32,268 nt of DNA, taken from contig JALSLZ010000200.1 of NCBI GenBank assembly GCA_026988075.1, forward strand, positions 1 through 32,268, read 5' to 3'. Of this stretch, positions 16,903 through 27,580 are shown one piece after another. The position numbers and the translations under genes were made by a program. Numbering within the stretch: the first letter of the stretch is position 1; each line of letters begins with the position of its first letter. The stretch is from Flavobacteriaceae bacterium. GTDB lineage: Bacteria > Bacteroidota > Bacteroidia > Flavobacteriales > Flavobacteriaceae. The notes under the pieces were generated by a model. It was not told the origin of the DNA and searched no databases. It saw only the letters and a list, made by a program, of their open reading frames with translations.

Positions 16903-18018
16903 TTAAGAAAACATATCTTTTACTTTTTCAAAAAATGATTTACTTGATTTATCAATCACTGGTTTAAAATTTTCATCATCTAAAATTGATTCAAAATATT
17001 TTTTCTGATCTTTTGATAATTTACTAGGAGTAAACACATTAACGTGAATTAATAAATCTCCACTTCCATAACCATCTAAATTTGGCAAACCTTTACCTCT
17101 TAATCTTAAAATTTTTCCAGATTGTGTGCCTTCAGATATTGAAATTTTTACTTTTCCTTTTAGTGTATCAATTGTTTTTGAAGTTCCTAAAATCACTTCT
17201 GGGATACTTAAATACATATCATAATGCAAATTAACACCTTCTCTTTTTAACAAATCATGAGTTAATTCTTGAATAACAACCAATAAATCTCCTGGAATTC
17301 CATTTCCTGGTGCGTCATTTCCTTTTCCAGAAACTTTTAATTGCACGCCATCGGTAACTCCTGCAGGAATATTTATAGACACCTCTTCATGCTCATAAAC
17401 CATACCATTTGCATCTGAACCTTTTGGTCGTTTATCAACTGATTTACCAGCTCCATTACAAGTAGGACAAGTTGATTGACTTTGCATTCTACCTAAAATA
17501 GTATTAGTAACACGCATTACAACGCCTTGACCATTACAGGTTGAACATGTTTTATAAGTTGCACCTTTAGCTTTTACTAAACGTTTAACTTTGACCTTTT
17601 TCTCTACTCCATTTAAAACTTCTTCTAAAGTAAGCTTTAATCTAATACGCAAGTTACTACCTTTTATAACTCCTCTGCGCGAACGTCCGCCACCACTAAA
17701 ACCGCCACCTCCAAAAATATCGCCAAATTGGCTAAAGATATCTTCCATATTCATACCGCCAAAACCGCCTCCAGCTCCGCCACCTTGTGGACCTTCGAAT
17801 GCTGAATGACCATATTGATCGTATCGGGCTTTTTTATTTTCATCGCTTAGTATTTCATAAGCTTCTGCTGCTTCTTTAAATTTTTCTTCTGCCCCTTTAT
17901 CATCTGGATTTTTATCTGGATGAAATTGTATTGCTTTTTTACGATATGCTTTTTTTATTTCTGCCTTACTTGCGGACTTTGAAATGCCTAAAATATCGTA
18001 ATAATCTGCTTTTGCCAT
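16903..18018 (-). CDS. dnaJ: Molecular chaperone DnaJ
   Basis: J-domain with [11 protein letters not shown]-rich linker, two CxxCxGxG motifs, C-terminal substrate-binding domain. Confidence 0.95.
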   Translation of the reverse strand: MAKADYYDILGISKSASKAEIKKAYRKKAIQFHPDKNPDDKGAEEKFKEAAEAYEILSDENKKARYDQYGHSAFEGPQGGGAGGGFGGMNMEDIFSQFGDIFGGGGFSGGGRSRRGVIKGSNLRIRLKLTLEEVLNGVEKKVKVKRLVKAKGATYKTCSTCNGQGVVMRVTNTILGRMQSQSTCPTCNGAGKSVDKRPKGSDANGMVYEHEEVSINIPAGVTDGVQLKVSGKGNDAPGNGIPGDLLVVIQELTHDLLKREGVNLHYDMYLSIPEVILGTSKTIDTLKGKVKISISEGTQSGKILRLRGKGLPNLDGYGSGDLLIHVNVFTPSKLSKDQKKYFESILDDENFKPVIDKSSKSFFEKVKDMFS

Positions 18019-18080
18019 TTATTTATTATTAAAATTTAAAAATAGACCATTTTAAATAGTCTATTTTAATAATTTAGTTA

Positions 18081-18626
18081 TTAGTTACCTACTACTACTT
18101 TTGGATAGCGAATAATTTTATCGCCTAATTGATATCCTTTTTCTGTAATATCGATAATTTTACCTTTCATCTTTTTTGATGGTGCTGGTATTTGTGTTAT
18201 TGCTTCATGTAGTTCTGCATCAAAAACATCTCCTGCCTTTACATCCATTTTTTTAAGTCCTTTTTGACTTAAAATAGAATTTAATTTATTACTTATAAGC
18301 TCCAAACCTTTTAAAGCTTCTTTATCTTTTATTTTTTCAACTTGAACAATACCTCTTTCAACATCGTCTAATATTGGTAAAATAGCTGACATTAATTCTC
18401 TATTGGCAGTTAAATACAGTTCAATTCTTTCTTTAGAAGTCCTTTTTTTGTAATTTTCAAATTCCGCAAACAAGCGTAAAAATTTATCTTTCTCCGCAGA
18501 AAGTAATTCTTCGGTTGTTGGTTCTTCTGTTTTATTTTGAGTTTCTTCTTGCTCTGTTTGATTTTCATCATTAGAATCTACAACTTCATTTACTTTATTT
18601 TCTAATTCTTCTTTATCTTTACTCAT
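18081..18626 (-). CDS. grpE: Nucleotide exchange factor GrpE
   Basis: LRLFAEFENYKKRTSKERIELYLTANRELMSAILPILDDVERG...VFDAELHEAITQIPAPSKKMKGKIIDITEKGYQLGDKIIRYPKVVVG. Confidence 0.95.
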   Translation of the reverse strand: MSKDKEELENKVNEVVDSNDENQTEQEETQNKTEEPTTEELLSAEKDKFLRLFAEFENYKKRTSKERIELYLTANRELMSAILPILDDVERGIVQVEKIKDKEALKGLELISNKLNSILSQKGLKKMDVKAGDVFDAELHEAITQIPAPSKKMKGKIIDITEKGYQLGDKIIRYPKVVVGN

Positions 18627-18737
18627 GATAGTATATTAATATTTATAAAATAACATACAAATTTACTGCCAAAACTATACTTATGTCATATTGACAGTCT
18701 GCATATTTTGGATTATTCAATTTATAAAAAAAAGGAA

Positions 18738-19100
18738 TTATTTCATTAAGAACAAACCCAACATTACAGCAAAAACTCCTAAAAATATTGAAACGCTTGT
18801 ATATAAAGCAAAGCTAAAGTAATCTCCATTTTTTAAAAATGAATTATTCTCAAAAGCAAAGGTTGAAAACGTAGTAAAACCGCCACAAAAACCAACAGCA
18901 AAAAATAACGATTGGTTTTGACTTATTACATTACTTTTAAGGCTCAATGCTATTACAACACCTATAATAAAACTACCAATAACATTAACAAATAATGTTC
19001 CATAAGGAATTGTAGTTTCAAAATTATTGAGGTATTTACTTATAAGATACCTTAGTACGCTTCCTAAACCTCCCCCAAAAAAAACAAGTAGAAGTTTCAT
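18738..19100 (-). CDS. crcB: Fluoride efflux channel CrcB/Fluc
   Basis: GGGLGSVLRYLISKYL, PYGTLFVNVIGSFIIGV, GFCGGFTTFSTFAFE; four TM segments. Confidence 0.94.
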   Translation of the reverse strand: MKLLLVFFGGGLGSVLRYLISKYLNNFETTIPYGTLFVNVIGSFIIGVVIALSLKSNVISQNQSLFFAVGFCGGFTTFSTFAFENNSFLKNGDYFSFALYTSVSIFLGVFAVMLGLFLMK

Positions 19101-19106
19101 AATAAT

Positions 19107-20852
19107 TTACTTTGCAATTGAATCTATTTCTTGAGCTTTATCTTTAAGAACATCTTCTAATGAAACAGGTTCAAAAACATAATCAGAGCCAAAGAGTTCT
19201 TTTGCATATTCGTAAATTGTTAAATCAAAACCTGCTTCTTTTCTTCTATAATTTAATGCATCAAAATCTTTTATTGGCCAAATAATATATTCATCATTAA
19301 TATATGCGGTTTGTGTACCGTACAATTGTTCTTTATTTTGTTGCATTAAATAAATATCTTCCATTATAGCCGCTTTGGTATAAGTCATTTCATTATCTGC
19401 TGCAGCTTTTTTAATAATAGTCATATACTTACCTATATTACCTGAATGCTCTATGATTTTTGCTGCTCCATCTTTTGATACTTCACCAACTAATGATCTA
19501 CCTGGATAACCATTTTCTTTAATAACATTATCTAAAAATTGCATGTTTGATTTATCAATTACAACTTGCTTTTCCCAAAAATCTGTACCTAAAGAATCTT
19601 TACTTATATTATTTAATAGCATTAAAGAATCACGCTCTCTTGGGTTGTTGGCATTTATTACTGCTCTATATTTTTGATCCAATTTAAAAATACTATCTAA
19701 CGAAGCTTTTAATCCAAAATCTAATGAAATAGTTCTTCTTCCCATTCCTTCTTTAATTTTTACATTATCAATATCATTATAACTCCATTTCCCTTCGATT
19801 GTTCCTTTATTAACTGTTAAAATTCCAGGATTAGATCTAATGATTGTTTTTAAAGCTGTTTCATCACAGTATAACAATTCAAAATCTAAATTATATTCTT
19901 TTTTTATTTTTTGAAAATCTTCTTCTGTTGAAGCAGACATCATTACAACGGTATAACCATTATTTAATGCTTTTTCAGAAATTTTTTGAATATTAGCAAA
20001 ACCTTCTTTATTCGCTTTTTCAATGTCATATGAAACTATTATCATTAATTTTTCAAATTTCATAAGTTTATTTGTCAAATCCTTACCTTTTCTTTCCATT
20101 GTAAAATCATGAATTGGAGGTTCGTAGCCTTTTTCTACCAGTACAGTTTTTCTATCTACATATTCTGCACCTTTAATTTCCCAAGGTTTTTCATCTTCTT
20201 TAAACTCTTTATCAACACCATTAACTTTATAAATAAATGTCATATCAAAAACGTCTTCTTTTGCACCTTCTGGATAAATCATTTGTTCAGGAATATTTTT
20301 CCCAACCGCATAAGGTCTAAAATCAATTATTGGTAAATAATGTAACACATAAAAAATCAATGCACCAAAACCTAATAAAAATAAAGTCGAAATGGCTCCA
20401 GACAATTTATTACTATAAAAAGGTCTTACATCGTTATCGTTAAAAAGCAACCACAAAATCATTACTACTAAAATAACATTTTTATAAAAAGTTTCCCAAG
20501 AAGTTAATTTAACAGCATCGCCAAAGCAACCACAATCTTGAACTACATTATAGAATGCCGAATACCATGTTAAAAATAGAAACACTAAAATAAGTATTAA
20601 CAAACTCCAAATAGTAAATTTTGATTTGTAACCAACCAAAAGCATTACGCCAAGCATTATTTCTGCAATAATTAAAAATATTGAAAAAGGTAATGCGTAT
20701 GGAATTAAAAATTCCATATTAAGCACATCTGCACCAAAATATTCTGTAAATTTATATGCAGATCCTAAGGGATCTATTAACTTTACAAAACCTGAAAAAA
20801 CAAATAATGCGCCTACTAATAATCTAAATAATTGTGTAATAAAATTTTTCAT
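19107..20852 (-). CDS. BT_3928-type membrane protein with N-terminal DoxX/MauE-like domain
   Basis: LLVGALFVFSGFVKLIDPLGSAYKFTEYFG, four-TM region, then a thioredoxin-like soluble region; adjacent to DUF1599 as is usual in Bacteroidota. Confidence 0.85.
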   Translation of the reverse strand: MKNFITQLFRLLVGALFVFSGFVKLIDPLGSAYKFTEYFGADVLNMEFLIPYALPFSIFLIIAEIMLGVMLLVGYKSKFTIWSLLILILVFLFLTWYSAFYNVVQDCGCFGDAVKLTSWETFYKNVILVVMILWLLFNDNDVRPFYSNKLSGAISTLFLLGFGALIFYVLHYLPIIDFRPYAVGKNIPEQMIYPEGAKEDVFDMTFIYKVNGVDKEFKEDEKPWEIKGAEYVDRKTVLVEKGYEPPIHDFTMERKGKDLTNKLMKFEKLMIIVSYDIEKANKEGFANIQKISEKALNNGYTVVMMSASTEEDFQKIKKEYNLDFELLYCDETALKTIIRSNPGILTVNKGTIEGKWSYNDIDNVKIKEGMGRRTISLDFGLKASLDSIFKLDQKYRAVINANNPRERDSLMLLNNISKDSLGTDFWEKQVVIDKSNMQFLDNVIKENGYPGRSLVGEVSKDGAAKIIEHSGNIGKYMTIIKKAAADNEMTYTKAAIMEDIYLMQQNKEQLYGTQTAYINDEYIIWPIKDFDALNYRRKEAGFDLTIYEYAKELFGSDYVFEPVSLEDVLKDKAQEIDSIAK

Positions 20853-20870
20853 ATAAAATGATTGTATGTG

Positions 20871-21416
20871 TTAGTTCGTTTTATTTTCTATTAAAATTAA
20901 TGCAAAAATAGCATAATTAATCATGTCTTGATAATTTGCATCTATACCTTCTGAAACTAAGGTTTTTCCATTATTATCTTCTATTTGTTTTACCCTTAAC
21001 AATTTTTGCAAAATTAAATCGGTTAAAGATGAAACACGCATTTCTCGCCATGCTTCTCCATAATCGTGATTTTTATTTTCCATCAATTCTTTAGTAACTT
21101 TAATATGTTTAGAATACAATTTAACCGCTTTGTCTACTTCTAAATCTGGTTCTTTAGCTACTCCAATTTCTAATTGAATTAATGCCATTATAGCATAATT
21201 TATTATTCCTATAAATTCAGATACTTCGCCTTCATCAACTTTTATGACTTCTAATTCTTGTATTTGTCGAATACGTTGCGCTTTTATATATATTTGATCT
21301 GTTAATGACGGTAATCTTAATATTCTCCAAGCACTACCATAATCAACCATTTTTTTTTCAAACAATGATTTACAGACAGTTACAATTTCATCATACTCTT
21401 TTGACGTGTTTGACAT
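20871..21416 (-). CDS. DUF1599 domain-containing protein (internal tandem duplication)
   Basis: Two copies of DYG.AWR..R..SLTD.I..K..R..QI...INYAI.ALI..E. Confidence 0.88.
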   Translation of the reverse strand: MSNTSKEYDEIVTVCKSLFEKKMVDYGSAWRILRLPSLTDQIYIKAQRIRQIQELEVIKVDEGEVSEFIGIINYAIMALIQLEIGVAKEPDLEVDKAVKLYSKHIKVTKELMENKNHDYGEAWREMRVSSLTDLILQKLLRVKQIEDNNGKTLVSEGIDANYQDMINYAIFALILIENKTN

Positions 21417-21471
21417 ATATACTTAAATATTTTGTGTAAATTTCGCATAATTTTTTTAATAAAACAAGATA

Positions 21472-22056
21472 ATGAATAAAATTGCAGTTTTTTGTGGAGC
21501 AAGTATAGGTTTTAACTCCGTTTTTAGTAAAGAAGCAACCAAAGTAGGTAATTATTTTGCCAAAAATAATATCAGTTTGGTTTATGGTGGTGGAAAAATT
21601 GGTATGATGGGCGCAATTGCCGATGCTGTTTTAGAAAAAAAAGGAGAAGTTATTGGTGTGATTCCTTATTTATTAAAACATGAAGAGGTTGTTCACGATA
21701 ATGTGACCAAGATGATTTTTACCAAAAAAATGAGTAAGCGAAAAGTCAAAATAAGTAAATTAGTTGATGGTTATATTGCTCTTGCAGGTGGATTTGGTAC
21801 GCTTGATGAAATTTTTGAGGCTTTAACTTTAGGGCAACTAAGTATTGAAAACAAGCCGATTGGTATATTAAACACCAATGGTTTTTTTGACTATACACTA
21901 AAACAATTAGATGTTATGGTTAAAGAAGGCTTTTTAAAGCAAAACAACAAAGATATGTTATTGGTAAGTGATAATATTGAAAATTTAATCACTAAAATGA
22001 GGAATTACACGCCTCCAAAAATGAATAAAGTGGTTAATACTGTTGCTAGTAAATAA
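21472..22056 (+). CDS. TIGR00730 / LOG family Rossmann-fold protein
   Basis: VFCGASIGFN, VYGGGKIGMMGAIADAVLEKKGEVIGVIP, AGGFGTLDEIFEALTLGQL. Confidence 0.93.
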   Translation: MNKIAVFCGASIGFNSVFSKEATKVGNYFAKNNISLVYGGGKIGMMGAIADAVLEKKGEVIGVIPYLLKHEEVVHDNVTKMIFTKKMSKRKVKISKLVDGYIALAGGFGTLDEIFEALTLGQLSIENKPIGILNTNGFFDYTLKQLDVMVKEGFLKQNNKDMLLVSDNIENLITKMRNYTPPKMNKVVNTVASK

Positions 22057-22094
22057 ATTTTGAATGATGAATAATCAGTAAAAAAAATTAAATT

Positions 22095-22925
22095 ATGATT
22101 ATTAATTGTAAAGGTAAAAATATAGATTTAAGTACGCCAAAAGTCATGGGTATTTTAAATATTACACCTGATTCTTTTTTTGATGGAGGAAAATATAAGT
22201 CTGAAAAAGATATTATTAAACAGACTCGTAAAATGCTAAATCACGGCGCTACATTTATTGATATTGGTGCATATTCTTCAAGACCAAATGCCAAACATAT
22301 ATCTGAAAAAGAAGAGTTAAATAGAATAGTACCTATCGCTGAATTATTAATTAGTGAGTTTCCTGAAATTTTAATTTCAATAGACACTTTTAGAAGCAAT
22401 GTTGCTGAGCAATGTATAAAACTTGGAGCTTGTATGATTAATGATATTTCTGGAGGTAATTACGATATTAATATGTTTAGTATAATTGCAAAACACCAAG
22501 TTCCATATATCTTAATGCACATGCAAGGATTACCTCAAAACATGCAAAACAAACCGCAATACGATAACATAATCAAAGAAATAAATACTTTTTTTATTAA
22601 AAAAACCAATCAATTAAAAAAATTAAACGTTAAAGATGTTATTTTAGATGTTGGTTTTGGCTTTGGAAAAACCTTAAAACATAACTACACCATATTAAAC
22701 AACCTTGAAAGTTTTACAAAATTTGGTTATGCATTATTAGCTGGTATTTCTCGAAAATCAATGTTGTACAAATTATTAGATTCTGACGCAAAAAATATGA
22801 AAAACGCAACCAGTATTGCTAATACAATTGCGCTGCTAAATGGCGCATCTATTTTAAGAGTACACGATGTAAAAGAAGCAATGGAATGCATTAAAATTGT
22901 AAATGCATTAAAGTTTAAACAGTAA
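22095..22925 (+). CDS. folP: Dihydropteroate synthase
   Basis: VMGILNITPDSFFDGGKY, FIDIGAYSSRPNA, ISIDTFRSNVAEQCIKLGACMINDISGG, DVGFGFGKT, ALLAGISRKSML. Confidence 0.96.
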   Translation: MIINCKGKNIDLSTPKVMGILNITPDSFFDGGKYKSEKDIIKQTRKMLNHGATFIDIGAYSSRPNAKHISEKEELNRIVPIAELLISEFPEILISIDTFRSNVAEQCIKLGACMINDISGGNYDINMFSIIAKHQVPYILMHMQGLPQNMQNKPQYDNIIKEINTFFIKKTNQLKKLNVKDVILDVGFGFGKTLKHNYTILNNLESFTKFGYALLAGISRKSMLYKLLDSDAKNMKNATSIANTIALLNGASILRVHDVKEAMECIKIVNALKFKQ

Positions 22926-22976
22926 ACATACATTTTTTTATATGTCATAATGGTATTACCTATAGATTTAAGCGTA

Positions 22977-24425
22977 CTATCTTTTTAGCACTTCACGTAT
23001 AGAAACTCGTTCTCCATTTTCTATAGCTACGATAAAACAATCTGAATACCCTTTATTCTTTGCTGTTTTATTCATTTTTTTTATTAATTCATAATTACTT
23101 GTGCTTCCGTAATAATATTTATAGTAGCTGCCTGTTTTTATACGTTCAACATTTTGTAAACCTTTAAAATTATACGATACTGTATTTATTTTTTTGGGGC
23201 TCGATGCCAATTGCACTTTAAAAATTACACCTTTTTTTATAACATTAGATGGCACAACACTACTATTAACTGCTACTTTTTTCTTAGAACTATCAATGTA
23301 ATTTAATTGATGAACGTCTCCTTTTGATTTATCAAACTTAAAGCGCTTAACAAAAGCATCTTTATAACCTTTTAACACAGCTTCTTTACGTAATATTTTA
23401 GCATCATTAATGTTGTTTGCTATACCATAAAAGTACTTATAAATATTTCCAACTTTAATACGACTAATACTTTTTAAACCATTAAAATTATATGATTTAG
23501 CTTCTATTTTACGTTTGCTTGTTGCTATTTGAATTCTGTAATATTTAGAATTCCCAATAACTGGTTTCGATGAAACATCTACTTGCTTATTTTTTACATT
23601 TACAGTTTTAACACTGTTTTTTTCCAATCTCTTTTTATACGTTTTAATTGCTTGATAAATTGATGCTGCAATTTTTGCTTGTCCGTTTTTAGTGTGCAAA
23701 TATTTTTCTTCTGACTTGTTAGTTAAAAAACCAATTTCAATCAATACACTTGGCATATAAGTATCGTACAAAACTGCTAAATTACCTTGATTTACACCTC
23801 TGTTTTTTCGTTTTGCTACTGTTTTAAATTTATTTTGCACAATACTTGCAAATTCAATACTTCGTTCTAAGTAATCTTCTTGCATCAAAGTAAGTCCAAT
23901 TAAAAACTCTTGCGAATTAGGATTGTATTTGTAATTTTTTTCACGATCATCTTCTAATAAAATTACATCATTTTCACGTTTCGAAAGTTCTAAATTTTTA
24001 TCTGTTCTTCCCATACCCAAAACGTAGGTAGTTGTACCATAAGCAGTTGTTGATGCTGAATTACAATGTACAGATATAAACAAATCTGCATTTGCATTAT
24101 TTGCAATTTTACCTCGCCTATGCAATTCAATAAACTTATTGGTTTTTCTTGTATATACGGTTTTTATATCGTTGTCTTTTTTTAGTAATACGCCTATTTT
24201 ATTAACTACTTTTAGGGCAATATCGCTTTCGTAACTTTTTTTGAATGTTTTTAAACCAACTGTTCCAGGATCTTTACCGCCATGACCAGCATCTAAAACA
24301 ACAGTAAATAATGAATTCTGTGCTAAAACAGGGTTTGACAAAAACATTGTTATAAATATTATAATCAATAAATGGAAGATATTGAATTTTGGTAAAATTT
24401 TAATATTTAGTTGTGAAATCATCAA
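22977..24425 (-). CDS. N-acetylmuramoyl-L-alanine amidase (Amidase_3) with C-terminal SPOR-like repeats
   Basis: VVLDAGHGGKDPGTVG, ADLFISVHCNS, VLIEIGFLTN; two C-terminal copies of a Q(I/L)A(T/S)S...YNF.GL...RIK.G..YKY.YG motif. Confidence 0.93.
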   Translation of the reverse strand: MMISQLNIKILPKFNIFHLLIIIFITMFLSNPVLAQNSLFTVVLDAGHGGKDPGTVGLKTFKKSYESDIALKVVNKIGVLLKKDNDIKTVYTRKTNKFIELHRRGKIANNANADLFISVHCNSASTTAYGTTTYVLGMGRTDKNLELSKRENDVILLEDDREKNYKYNPNSQEFLIGLTLMQEDYLERSIEFASIVQNKFKTVAKRKNRGVNQGNLAVLYDTYMPSVLIEIGFLTNKSEEKYLHTKNGQAKIAASIYQAIKTYKKRLEKNSVKTVNVKNKQVDVSSKPVIGNSKYYRIQIATSKRKIEAKSYNFNGLKSISRIKVGNIYKYFYGIANNINDAKILRKEAVLKGYKDAFVKRFKFDKSKGDVHQLNYIDSSKKKVAVNSSVVPSNVIKKGVIFKVQLASSPKKINTVSYNFKGLQNVERIKTGSYYKYYYGSTSNYELIKKMNKTAKNKGYSDCFIVAIENGERVSIREVLKR

Positions 24426-24504
24426 TATATTTTAATTATTTTTGGCGTTGTTAATATACAAATCAATAATTGAGCCAACTCGACAAAAATACCATATAAA
24501 AGTA

Positions 24505-27168
24505 TTGCAAACAAAAATTAAATACATCCTTTTTATATATTTTTTATTCTTTTTAGGAATAATAAAATTCTTTGCTCAAGATTTACCTATAAAAAAAGAA
24601 ATTCCAAAATCAAATCTTTCAATTACCAAATTAAAAGATACAACAAGTGTTAAGATTAATTCGGTAAAGAAAAACATTGAAGAACCTCTAATAATTGTAA
24701 AACAAGACAGTACAAAAATTGATTCTGTTCATGTAAAAAAAGAACTTTTAGAAGACATTATAACAGATAAAGCAAAAGGCTATAAATCAATAGACATGAA
24801 AAGTAAAATAACTACTCTTTTTGATGAAGCCGAACTATACTATCAAGATATTGAATTAAAATCTGGTAAAATAATAATTGATTTTGGCAAAAATTTAGCC
24901 TACGCAAAAGGAATTATTGACAGTACAGGTGCTTATTTACAAAGACCAACCTTTAAACAAGGCGCACAAGAATCGGTACAAGATTCTTTAATTTACAATT
25001 ACAAAACAAAAAAAGCCATTGTTTTTGGTGCTCGAACTGAGCAAGCAGGCATGATAATAGATGCCGTAATGACCAAGCGTGAAAACGATTCTACTATGTA
25101 TCTTAATCGTGCTGAAATTACGACTTCAAAAAAGAAAAAAAGAGATTATTACATTGCTACAAACAATGTTAAATTTATTCCTGGTAAAAAAGCTATTGGT
25201 GGTGCATCTCAATTATTTTTGGCAGATGTGCCAACACCAGTAATATTGCCATTCTTTTTTGTGCCATTAACCAAAGGTAGAACTTCTGGTATACTTGTAC
25301 CTACTTATGGAGATAATAGAAATGGCTATTTTTTACAAAATGGAGGTTTTTATTTTGCAATTAACGATTATTTAGATCTTGCTGCTACTGGCGATATTTA
25401 TACCAACGGAAGTTGGGGTTTACGTTTTGACACCAATTACAAGTATCGGTATAAGTTTAGCGGTAAATTTGGCTTGCGGTTTGAAAACTTAATTAATGGT
25501 CAAAGAGGTTTGACAGGCTATACAAAAACAAAGAATTTTCATGTAAATTGGAATCATAGTCAAGACACAAAGTCAAGTCCAAACTCTCGTTTTTCTGCAT
25601 CTGTAAACTTTGGATCGAGTAAGTTTTTTAAAGAATCTTTAAACGAGTTGAGCAATACTAAATTCTTAAAAAACACATTAAGTTCATCTATTTCATATTA
25701 TAAAAAGTTTGCAGATACGCCATTTAATATGAATATTGCAATAACACACTCTCAAAACACCAATACCGAAGATATTAACATGTCTTTACCAAATTTAACT
25801 ATTGGTATGGATAGATTATACCCTTTTGCACCTAAAAATGGAGCTAAGAAAAATGCCATTCAAAATATTGGTTTTAATTATTCCTTAGCATTACAGAATA
25901 GAATAACCACTACTGATGCCGAGTTTTTTAAACCTGGAATGTTTGACAAAGCAAAATCAGGTATGATTCATAAAGCTGGTTTAAGCACTAATATAAAGGC
26001 ATTAAAATACATTACACTAACACCTAATGTTAGTTATAGAGATGTTTGGTATTTAAAAACAATAGATAAAGAATGGGATGCCATTAATAATAAAGTACAA
26101 ATTGATACTATTAATGGTTTTAAAACTTTTAGAGATTACTCTGGAAGTGTTTCTGCATCAACTAAAGTTTACGGAACATTTAAATTTAAAAAAGGCAAAC
26201 TAAAAGCAATAAGACATACTGTAACTCCATCTGTATCTTACGGTTACTCGCCTGATTTTAGCAATTATTACGAAGACATTCAAAATGATGTTTATGGCAA
26301 CACGAAACAATTTACAGCTTTTGAAGGTGGCGTTTATGGTGCTCCAAATAAAAACTCTTCACAAAATTTATCATTTAACTTACGAAACTCTTTTGAGGCA
26401 AAAGTATTAGACAAAGAAGCCAAAGAAAAAGACACCTATAAAAAACTCAAACTATTAAATAATTTTGATTTTTCAACACAATACAATTTAGAAGTAGATA
26501 CTTTAAAATGGTCGCCTGTAAGAATGACAACTTCTACCGTACTATTCAAAAAACTAAACCTTAATCTTAACGCTACTTTTGATCCTTATGCAATTACAGC
26601 AACAGGGCAAAAAATAAACAAATACAATATTAATAATGGCGGAAGTCTATTTAGATTTACTCAAGCAAACATAACGGCAAGTTTTAACTTATCAAACGAT
26701 ACCTTTAAAAAAGGTAAAAAAACCGATGACAAAAAAGAAAACACAAACAATAGTAATCAATTAGGTAAAGGCTCAAATAACAATAATAACAACTCAAAAC
26801 AAGAAACAAAAAAAGTAACTTTGTACGAACTTAAAATACCTTGGCATTTAAATTTAAATTACAATGCTGGTTATATTAATGATAAAAGGCAAAAAGAACT
26901 TGCTACAAATACGTTACGTTTTAGTGGAGATGTTGAATTAACACCAAAATGGAATATTAATTTTAATTCTGGATACGATTTTAAAGGCAAAGGACTATCA
27001 TATACCACACTTGGCTTTGCAAGAGATTTAGACAGTTGGCGAATGAGTTTTAACTGGACACCAATTGGTAACAGATCATCTTATTATTTCTTTATTGGAG
27101 TAAAAGCGGCAGCTTTAAGCGATTTAAAATACGATCAACGACAAATACCAGACAAACAACTGTTTTAA
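24505..27168 (+). CDS. LptD/OstA-like outer-membrane LPS assembly protein
   Basis: OstA-like N-terminal region then beta-barrel region with LFLADVPTPVILPFFFVPLTKGRTSGILVPTYGDNRNGYFLQNGGFYFAIN. The ORF track opens at TTG 24442; TTG 24505 (LQTKIKYILFIYFLFFLGIIKFFAQ) gives a better signal peptide. Confidence 0.85.
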   Translation: MQTKIKYILFIYFLFFLGIIKFFAQDLPIKKEIPKSNLSITKLKDTTSVKINSVKKNIEEPLIIVKQDSTKIDSVHVKKELLEDIITDKAKGYKSIDMKSKITTLFDEAELYYQDIELKSGKIIIDFGKNLAYAKGIIDSTGAYLQRPTFKQGAQESVQDSLIYNYKTKKAIVFGARTEQAGMIIDAVMTKRENDSTMYLNRAEITTSKKKKRDYYIATNNVKFIPGKKAIGGASQLFLADVPTPVILPFFFVPLTKGRTSGILVPTYGDNRNGYFLQNGGFYFAINDYLDLAATGDIYTNGSWGLRFDTNYKYRYKFSGKFGLRFENLINGQRGLTGYTKTKNFHVNWNHSQDTKSSPNSRFSASVNFGSSKFFKESLNELSNTKFLKNTLSSSISYYKKFADTPFNMNIAITHSQNTNTEDINMSLPNLTIGMDRLYPFAPKNGAKKNAIQNIGFNYSLALQNRITTTDAEFFKPGMFDKAKSGMIHKAGLSTNIKALKYITLTPNVSYRDVWYLKTIDKEWDAINNKVQIDTINGFKTFRDYSGSVSASTKVYGTFKFKKGKLKAIRHTVTPSVSYGYSPDFSNYYEDIQNDVYGNTKQFTAFEGGVYGAPNKNSSQNLSFNLRNSFEAKVLDKEAKEKDTYKKLKLLNNFDFSTQYNLEVDTLKWSPVRMTTSTVLFKKLNLNLNATFDPYAITATGQKINKYNINNGGSLFRFTQANITASFNLSNDTFKKGKKTDDKKENTNNSNQLGKGSNNNNNNSKQETKKVTLYELKIPWHLNLNYNAGYINDKRQKELATNTLRFSGDVELTPKWNINFNSGYDFKGKGLSYTTLGFARDLDSWRMSFNWTPIGNRSSYYFFIGVKAAALSDLKYDQRQIPDKQLF

Positions 27169-27199
27169 ATATTATATAGCTAATTCATAAATTAAAATC

Positions 27200-27580
27200 A
27201 TGAAAAAAATAATTTTTACAAAAAATGCTCCAGCTCCAATCGGAGCATATAGTCAAGCAACCATGATTGGCAACATGTTATACACATCTGGACAAATAGC
27301 TATAAATCCAAAAAATGGAGAAATGGTTACTGCCAATATAGAAGATGAAACCAAACAGGTTATGGAAAACTTAAAAGCCATATTAACTGAAGTAAATATG
27401 ACTTTTGAGAACGTTTTTAAAACAACTATTTTTATTTCTGATATGAATAATTTTTCCAAAATAAATGCCGTTTACAGCAATTATTTTAATGTAGCAACCG
27501 CACCTGCACGTGAAACTGTCGAAGTTGCAAATTTACCAAAATTTGTAAATGTTGAAATTTCAATAATTGCAACAAAATAA
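27200..27580 (+). CDS. RidA family protein (reactive intermediate deaminase)
   Basis: NAPAPIGAYSQATMIGNMLYTSGQIAINPKNGEM...ARETVEVANLPKFVNVEISIIA. Confidence 0.94.
   Translation: MKKIIFTKNAPAPIGAYSQATMIGNMLYTSGQIAINPKNGEMVTANIEDETKQVMENLKAILTEVNMTFENVFKTTIFISDMNNFSKINAVYSNYFNVATAPARETVEVANLPKFVNVEISIIATK

Noticed and set aside
17591-17809. 72-aa proline-rich plus-strand ORF
   Set aside because: Antisense of the DnaJ Gly-rich linker; the proline richness is the complement of glycine codons.
20109-20336. 75-aa plus-strand ORF
   Set aside because: Antisense to the BT_3928-type gene.
22727-22948. 73-aa minus-strand ORF
   Set aside because: Antisense to folP.
27253-27459. 68-aa minus-strand ORF
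   Set aside because: Antisense to the RidA gene.
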